Below, piece by piece: positions 62,915 to 64,000 of a stretch of DNA of 64,000 nucleotides. The DNA comes from Usitatibacter sp035624355 (GTDB lineage Bacteria; Pseudomonadota; Gammaproteobacteria; Burkholderiales; Usitatibacteraceae). The translations under genes were made by a program, and so were the position numbers. Each line of letters begins with the position of its first letter. Within the stretch, counting starts at the first letter, position 1. A model generated the notes under the pieces. That model did not search any database. It was not told the origin of the DNA and saw only the letters and a list, made by a program, of their open reading frames with translations. The DNA lies in the NCBI GenBank assembly GCA_035624355.1, contig DASPRQ010000031.1:1-64000 (forward strand). Reading direction: 5' to 3'.

Positions 62915-63618
62915 GCGGTCCTCGCCTCCTCGAGCGACGCGCGGATCGACTCGAGGGTCGCCGCGGGATCCTTCGATTGCGTGACGGCGCGCCCGACCAC
63001 GAGGTAGTGGGCGCCGAGGCGCACCGCCTCGACGGGGGTCACCACGCGCGACTGGTCGTGGCGCTCGCCCGCCGCGAGCCGGATGCCCGGCGTGACGAGC
63101 TTGAAATCCGGCCCTGCGGCGCGGCGCAGCGCCGGCGCCTCCTCGGCCGAGCAGACCACGCCGTCGAGCCCGCAGGCGCGCGCGAGGCGGGCGAGGCGCT
63201 CGACGTTCTCGAGCACGGTGCCCGAGAAGCCGATGCGGCCGAGGTCCACGTCCCCGAGGCTCGTGAGGATCGTGACCCCCACGAGCAGCGGAGGCCGCGC
63301 GAGCCCGGCGATCGACTCGCGGGCGGCGCGCATCATCGCCTCGCCGCCGCTCGCGTGCACGTTCATCATCCAAACGCCGAGTCGCGCGGCGGAGCGGCAC
63401 GCGCCCGCCACCGTCGCCGGGATGTCGTGGAACTTGAGGTCGAGGAACACCTCGAAGCCGCGCTCCTGCACGCGGGCCACGACCGCGGGCCCCTCGGCCA
63501 CGAAGAGCTCCTTGCCGATCTTCACCCGGCAGAGCTTCGGATCGAGGCGCGCGGCGAGCGCGAGCGCCGAGGCCGCGTCGGGAAGGTCGAGCGGGACGAT
63601 GAGGCGCTTATTGTCCAA
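62911..63618 (-). CDS. pyrF: Orotidine 5-phosphate decarboxylase
   Basis: This encodes 235 residues with a TTG start. DLKFHDIPATV carries catalytic Lys62 flanked by Asp60 and Asp65. The phosphate-binding Gly of VVTPVEAVRLGAHYLVVGR is near the end. It makes UMP. It overlaps the end of lapB by 11 bases, so translational coupling is likely and would explain the weak start codon. Confidence 0.95.
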
Positions 63619-64000
63619 TCTGCATCCTCGCGAGGTGGCGCCCGGGGCTGTCGAGCTCCGCCGTGCGCCGGGGCGGGAACGTCTCCCATCCGCCGCACGC
63701 CGGGCACTGCCAGAAGAACTGGCGCGCCTTGAAGCCGCAGTTCGAGCACAGGTAGACGGCGAGCGCCTGGGCGTGCGAGTGCACCAGGTTCTTCATGAGC
63801 TGCAGGTCCTGGCGCCGCTCGGGCGGCGCGCGCACGAGCTCGGCGTCGATCAGGCGGTCGAGCCCCACGAGCGTGGGATTGCGCCGGACCTCGTCGCGCA
63901 CCAGCCGCCAGGCGGCCTCGTCGCCCTCGTGCTCGGCGGTGGCCTGATAGACGACGTTCAGCAGGTCGAGGCCCGGGTAGCGGTGCTGGAGCCCGCGCAG
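63608..64000 (-). CDS. lapB: LPS assembly protein LapB (YciM), C-terminal end (partial)
   Basis: The window holds the last 130 codons; the rest runs off the end. TPR-like text (RYPGLDLLNVVYQATAEHEG) is followed by a rubredoxin-type zinc ribbon with CSNCGFKARQFFW and CPACGGWE (four Cys). LapB guides FtsH to degrade LpxC and so limits LPS synthesis. The order lapB-pyrF-ugd-hldE-hldD-cysM is conserved in betaproteobacteria. Confidence 0.93.
   Translation of the reverse strand: MRGLQHRYPGLDLLNVVYQATAEHEGDEAAWRLVRDEVRRNPTLVGLDRLIDAELVRAPPERRQDLQLMKNLVHSHAQALAVYLCSNCGFKARQFFWQCPACGGWETFPPRRTAELDSPGRHLARMQIGQ

Overview
The window is a dense, high-GC (about 70 percent) chromosomal segment with 67 supported protein-coding genes, very short intergenic gaps and many ATGA/GTGA start-stop overlaps. 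Gene content and order point to a betaproteobacterium: a PhaR/phasin/PhaB/PhaC polyhydroxyalkanoate locus, the lapB-pyrF-ugd-hldE-hldD-cysM block, and the trxB-ftsK-lolA-rarA-serS neighbourhood are all typical of Burkholderiales/Nitrosomonadales-like genomes. This assignment is an inference; no rRNA is present. I see no tRNA, rRNA, CRISPR array, insertion sequence or prophage. No stretch longer than 300 bases lacks a gene.

Layout: 1-2.6 kb holds the end of lysS, a glycine-zipper surface protein and a PAS histidine kinase with a single-domain response regulator. 2.5-9.4 kb holds rimO and the storage-polymer locus (phaR, phasin, two phaB paralogues on either side of a small secreted protein, phaC). 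9.4-16.5 kb holds a ZIP metal transporter, pgeF, rluD, bamD, and the divergent polyphosphate genes ppk/ppx. 16.5-26 kb holds a PhyH-type dioxygenase, an O-antigen ligase-like membrane protein, a glycosyltransferase-like protein, sixA, a DMT exporter, a YbbAP-type ABC system with tesA, and mnmH. 26-33.3 kb holds a Ser/Thr kinase fused to a cyclic-nucleotide-binding domain, ispDF, mltF, a histidine phosphatase, serS and rarA.

33.3-39.4 kb looks like a cassette inserted between lolA and rarA: a MerR-TPR regulator, Ku, LigD (non-homologous end joining), a DUF72 protein and an alpha/beta hydrolase. Small palindromes lie inside the ku and ligD reading frames. 39.4-44.7 kb holds lolA, ftsK, a Crp/Fnr regulator, trxB and an Smr protein. 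44.7-50.8 kb is a tight plus-strand operon for lipid A 4-amino-4-deoxyarabinose modification (ArnT, EamA/SMR carrier, ArnB, ArnC, and ArnA split in two) without a recognisable arnD. 50.8-57.3 kb holds purEK, a DUF2807 protein, mtfA, a 45-residue membrane protein, glnB, nadE and a FemAB-like protein. 57.3-64 kb is a minus-strand operon for heptose and UDP-glucuronate supply with pyrF and the end of lapB.

The genes link into several themes: carbon and phosphate storage (PHA, polyphosphate); envelope and LPS assembly (lapB, hldE, hldD, ugd, arn genes, bamD, lolA, the ligase-like protein), with Ugd making the UDP-glucuronate that the arn operon consumes; and DNA maintenance (ftsK, rarA, ku-ligD). 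The observations most worth a second look are the NHEJ cassette with its in-frame palindromes, the REP-like DNA that supplies the RimO N-terminus, the kinase-cNMP fusion, the arn operon without arnD, and the candidate PhaR operators upstream of the phasin.
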